A program made the position numbers and the translations under genes. The notes beneath the pieces were generated by a model. It worked only from the letters and a program-made list of their open reading frames with translations, did not search any database and was not told the DNA's origin. A stretch of DNA of 64,000 nucleotides, from assembly GCA_031431125.1 (NCBI GenBank), contig JANPCX010000018.1, forward strand, positions 1-64,000, in the 5' to 3' direction. Below, in pieces: positions 60,880 to 64,000 of this stretch; position 1 is the stretch's first letter; each line of letters begins with the position of its first letter. This DNA comes from JANPCX01 sp031431125 (GTDB taxonomy: Bacteria > Pseudomonadota > Gammaproteobacteria > Burkholderiales > Burkholderiaceae_C).

Positions 60880-61763
60880 GAAACTTGGTTAGTAAAAAGC
60901 GAGTGGGCGGGGTGAGCACAGGCCCGTAACTGGACGTGCAAGCTTTGGGATGATGACAGAGGCAGGACCACGGTGTCCATCTGGCCATCGTTTGGCGTGC
61001 ATCCACGGCACGCGGCCAGCGCCTCCATCAAGGGAAGTACTTCCTTCATGCCGTGTGAGGCCAGACCGGACGATGCCACTGTGTGACAAAGCGTGGGCGT
61101 CGCATCCGATAGGGACTGCAAACTGATGGAGAGCGCGCACCAGCTGGTTGCTCTGGCACGTGGGCTGAGCACCAATCCAACCGCCAAGGGCCCGCGGCTT
61201 GCTGCCACGTCGGCCAATGGGCCTGTTGCGGCCATGTCATAGCCCACCAGCAACACAGTTTGCCCGTCGGCCACGGCCTGCAGAGCCGCTTCGAAAAGGC
61301 CTGCTGTGAAACTGTGGTCAAAGGCGCTCAACGCGGTGCTGGTTTGTCGGCAACCAGTGGCGATGGCCCAGTAACCTGCGGGTGCGTTGTGAACCGAGTT
61401 GATGAACTTCGTGGGCGACACCAACAGCGGCCCCTGGATCAACGCGCGACACATGGCGTCGTTGATGGTGAGGTCGCCGTGGACGGACGTGAACACCGTG
61501 GGCAGCTCTGCGGCGTTCAGGCCGGACATCGCCGCCGCCGCCGTTGCCACCTCCAATGCCAATGCGACGGTGGCTGGGGCACGCCGCCTTTCGGCGGGCG
61601 TGAGCAAACTCGGTGATGGCGCGTGCAACAACGAACGCGAGGGGTTCAAACCGTCGCCAATACCCGTCGACTGTGTGAGCAAGGCGTCTTGGGCCGCAGT
61701 CCAGTTGGGCCAATCGGGTGTCCACAACGCGATGCCGTCGACAAATAAACTCAAAGGCATCAT
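60876..61763 (-). CDS. Chain-length-factor-like ketosynthase homologue 2
   Basis: 295 residues, homologous to the 48767 product (INSVHNAPAGYWAIA in place of the Cys region). Its ATG overlaps the stop of the upstream KS (ATGA), so the two are probably made in equal amounts and form a heterodimer. Confidence 0.85.
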   Translation of the reverse strand: MMPLSLFVDGIALWTPDWPNWTAAQDALLTQSTGIGDGLNPSRSLLHAPSPSLLTPAERRRAPATVALALEVATAAAAMSGLNAAELPTVFTSVHGDLTINDAMCRALIQGPLLVSPTKFINSVHNAPAGYWAIATGCRQTSTALSAFDHSFTAGLFEAALQAVADGQTVLLVGYDMAATGPLADVAASRGPLAVGLVLSPRARATSWCALSISLQSLSDATPTLCHTVASSGLASHGMKEVLPLMEALAACRGCTPNDGQMDTVVLPLSSSQSLHVQLRACAHPAHSLFTNQVS

Positions 61764-63013
61764 GAGCGCCCCCCCCTGGGCGGGCCGCCACCAAACACCA
61801 ACACACAGTTGCTGCCGCCAAAGCCAAAGGCATTGCTCATCGCGATGCGCACCTGCCCCGACGTTGGTCGGCGCTGAATCTGAGGACCGCACACAGCGTC
61901 CAAGGTTTCGGTGTTTGCGGTGCCAGGCATCAATCCAGTCTCAATCGCCAACAGGCAATAGGCTGCGCCGAGCACACCGGCCGTGCCCAGTGTGTGGCCC
62001 GTCAAACCCTTGGTGGAGCAGGCATGGGTTTCTGCGGCGAACCGCCTGGCCACCAGTTGTGCCTCGACATCGTCGTTCTGTCGGCTGGCGGTTCCATGCA
62101 GATGCAAGAACTGGATGTCCTGCGTTTGCAGCGCTGCTCGCGCCAAAGCATCGTTGAGCGCCTGCTCTGCACCGGCACCCTCGGGGTGAGGCGCTGACAT
62201 GTGATGCGCGTCGCTCGACTCGCCATAACCCAGCAACTGCAGCGCGCCAGGCCCCCGCTCCAACAGCACGAAGCCGGCTGCTTCCCCCAAACTGATCCCG
62301 CTGCGGTGGGCGTCGAAGGGGCGGCAGGGCTTGGGGGACAACAGCTGTAACGCGTGAAAACCGAACAGCACATTGCCGCACAGCGTGTCCACCCCGCCCA
62401 CGACCACGGCATCGACGACGCCCAAGCGCAGCCAACGTTCGGCCACGGCGAAGGCTTTTGCGCCGGATGAGCACGCGGTGGAAAGCGTCACACAAGGGCC
62501 CGCGATATGGAGTGCGGTTTGTACAAACGCTCCCAAGGAATGCAAGGTGTGCAGCTTGGGGTCGCGCAAGTGCAGCGGAAACCTGCCCTCGCCATCAAGC
62601 CCAGCGTAGGCTTCTTCCGTCACCCCAATGCTGGAGGTCGATGTGCCCACCACCACGCCGACGCGCTCAGCACTGTGACGGCGTACGGCTTGCCCAGCCG
62701 CGTGGAGAAAATCGTCAGCCAACAGGCCCTGCCACGCAAGACGGTTGCTGCGGCAGTCCCATGACATCAAAGACGGGGGCAACGCAAGTTCCAGGCCCGG
62801 CACCTGACCGACCCAGGTCGGCAAGGGCTGTGCGCCGAAACCGTTGCTCCGCAGGCCGCTGCGCTCGGTTCGGGCTCCCTCTGCCAAGGCCGCCTTGCCA
62901 GCCCCCAAAGCGGATGTTGCGGTGTATGCGCAAATCTGAACGGGAGAAATTTGGGACGGCGAAGGCACTGCGGAGAAATACTTTTGGAAACGATCAAAGT
63001 ATAGGAAAGCCAC
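61760..63013 (-). CDS. Beta-ketoacyl-ACP synthase 3
   Basis: 417 residues, with complete active site (TLSTACSSGAKAF, HLHGTASRQND, GLTGHTLGTAG). First gene of the leftward operon. Three active ketosynthases in one cluster match aryl-polyene systems. Confidence 0.92.
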   Translation of the reverse strand: MAFLYFDRFQKYFSAVPSPSQISPVQICAYTATSALGAGKAALAEGARTERSGLRSNGFGAQPLPTWVGQVPGLELALPPSLMSWDCRSNRLAWQGLLADDFLHAAGQAVRRHSAERVGVVVGTSTSSIGVTEEAYAGLDGEGRFPLHLRDPKLHTLHSLGAFVQTALHIAGPCVTLSTACSSGAKAFAVAERWLRLGVVDAVVVGGVDTLCGNVLFGFHALQLLSPKPCRPFDAHRSGISLGEAAGFVLLERGPGALQLLGYGESSDAHHMSAPHPEGAGAEQALNDALARAALQTQDIQFLHLHGTASRQNDDVEAQLVARRFAAETHACSTKGLTGHTLGTAGVLGAAYCLLAIETGLMPGTANTETLDAVCGPQIQRRPTSGQVRIAMSNAFGFGGSNCVLVFGGGPPRGGRS

Positions 63014-63162
63014 GAGCCCGCGCGGCCAACAAGGCCATTGCTGGTGGAAAATCTCCCCTCTTTTGCACCGTGCTTCATGCCATCTTGGTGTCGTGAGTGG
63101 CTCGACACCCGCAGGATCTCTTCGCTGACGAGTTGCCGTTTAATCGGTTGATACGACAAACC

Positions 63163-64000
63163 ATGACCATGACCACGACCGAAATTTTTTTGATCGCCAT
63201 GCTGATCATCTTCAGCTTGCCTTATTTGATATGGCGGCTGGGGCGGACAGACTACTTTGCGCCCTTGGTGGTCGTCCAAATCATCACCGGCATCTTGCTC
63301 GGCCCCGGCATTCTGGGGGCGTTGTTCCCGGACTACTACAACTTCGTCTTCAGCCCACCGGTGATCCAATCATTGAACGGCGTGGCTTGGTGGGCCGTGA
63401 TGCTGTTCGTATGGATTGCTGGCATTGAGCTCGACCTGAAACAGGCCTGGAAGCACCGCATGGAAACCGGTGTTACCGCAGGCCTGGCGCTGCTCGTGCC
63501 ACTGGTCTTTGGCTGTGTCGTGGCAGTGGGCCTGTTGATGTTCCCAGGCTGGGTGGGCGAGAAAGCGCGGCAGTGGCAGTTTGTTCTGGGCATCGGCATG
63601 GCCTGTGCGGTGACCGCGCTGCCGATCTTGATCTTGCTCATGGAGAAGATGCACATCTTGCGCGAACCCGTGGGTCAGCGGATTTTGCGTTATGCCAGCG
63701 TGGACGACATTGCCATTTGGGGCGTGCTGGCCTTGATCTTGATGGATTGGCAGCGGGTTGGGAAACAGGTGGGCTTTTTGGCAGCGTTTGCGCTCTTGGG
63801 ATGGGGCTTTCGCAAGCTCATGGTCAGTGTGCCCGAGCGCGACCGCTGGTACCTTGGCCTGATTTGGCTCGCCGCCTGCGGCATTGGTGCCGACTGGTCA
63901 GGCTTGCACTACATGGTCGGTGCGTTCCTGGCGGGGGCCATCATGGACGCCGACTGGTTTGACCAAAAACAAATGGACAACCTACGCCACAACGTTTTGT
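63163..64000 (+). CDS. Cation:proton antiporter (partial, Kef/NhaP-type)
   Basis: The open frame runs from the ATG at 63163 (or 63169) past the right edge, 279 codons. Repeated membrane helices and the CPA-type motifs GILLGPGILGA, WIAGIELDL and the Asp pair in YASVDDIAIWG show a monovalent cation/proton antiporter. It is divergent from the pigment operon and probably unrelated to it. Confidence 0.88.
   Translation, partial: MTMTTTEIFLIAMLIIFSLPYLIWRLGRTDYFAPLVVVQIITGILLGPGILGALFPDYYNFVFSPPVIQSLNGVAWWAVMLFVWIAGIELDLKQAWKHRMETGVTAGLALLVPLVFGCVVAVGLLMFPGWVGEKARQWQFVLGIGMACAVTALPILILLMEKMHILREPVGQRILRYASVDDIAIWGVLALILMDWQRVGKQVGFLAAFALLGWGFRKLMVSVPERDRWYLGLIWLAACGIGADWSGLHYMVGAFLAGAIMDADWFDQKQMDNLRHNVL

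Noticed and set aside
1..64000. CRISPR arrays, rRNA operons, prophage structural genes
   Set aside because: None seen. The repeats present are inverted palindromic units, not spaced direct repeats.

Overview
The window looks like a chromosomal segment of a GC-rich betaproteobacterium of the Burkholderiales, probably Comamonadaceae. The protein types, the rsmG-lysE-parA order, the NhaR/KatG/Psd set and the 60-65% GC suggest this. It lies close to the replication origin, because mnmG, rsmG and parA occur together with three parS-like sites. No taxonomic search could be run.

Layout. (1) 1-4140: an RNA-repair regulatory locus. rtcR (780-2396) faces away from a textbook sigma-54 promoter (627-642, minus strand). 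That promoter reads into tRNA-like sequences and then into the end of an IS21-like element that interrupts the transcription unit. On the far side of rtcR, the minus strand carries an unusual array in which tRNA genes (Glu, Asp, Arg, His), degenerate or minimal tRNA-like structures and tiny ORFs alternate behind a sigma-70 promoter. (2) 4526-8342: a c-di-GMP riboswitch in front of a secreted subtilisin, then TerB-like, HPF-like and NhaR genes. (3) 8417-15665: a TonB-dependent receptor, then a nirS denitrification block bracketed by two inverted 605-bp palindromic elements and followed by a Dnr-type Crp/Fnr gene. An FNR/DNR box precedes nirS. (4) 16189-24863: a sigma-54/GntR-controlled operon of a fumarate-reductase/APS-reductase-like flavoprotein, two ferredoxins, a HEAT-repeat protein and a sulfonate/nitrate-type ABC transporter, followed by DUF971 and ferredoxin-NADP reductase genes. 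Its substrate is unknown. (5) 24869-33382: YeiH, GST, DapA-like, Psd, ChaN-like, YkgJ-like and KatG genes, with two palindromic MITE-like elements and a second copy of the small two-ORF cassette also found at 3203-4129.

(6) 33584-37775: mnmG-rsmG-lysE-parA with parS-like sites. parB does not follow parA. Instead (7) 37883-63013 is a large aryl-polyene (xanthomonadin-like) pigment cluster. It has a chorismatase making a hydroxybenzoate starter, an AMP-ligase, two ACPs, three ketosynthases, two chain-length-factor homologues, a ketoreductase and two hotdog dehydratases. It also has acyl- and glycosyltransferases, a methyltransferase, a LolA/MMPL export pair, a MipA outer-membrane protein, two halogenase-like flavoproteins and a cobalamin-type radical SAM enzyme. 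The genes form two converging, tightly overlapping operons whose stop codons abut at 46918/46919. A truncated Na+/H+ (Kef/Nha-type) antiporter gene runs off the right edge.

The two strongest candidates for something undescribed are the RtcR-associated array of tRNAs, tRNA mimics and micro-ORFs, and the sigma-54/GntR flavoprotein-ferredoxin-HEAT-ABC operon.
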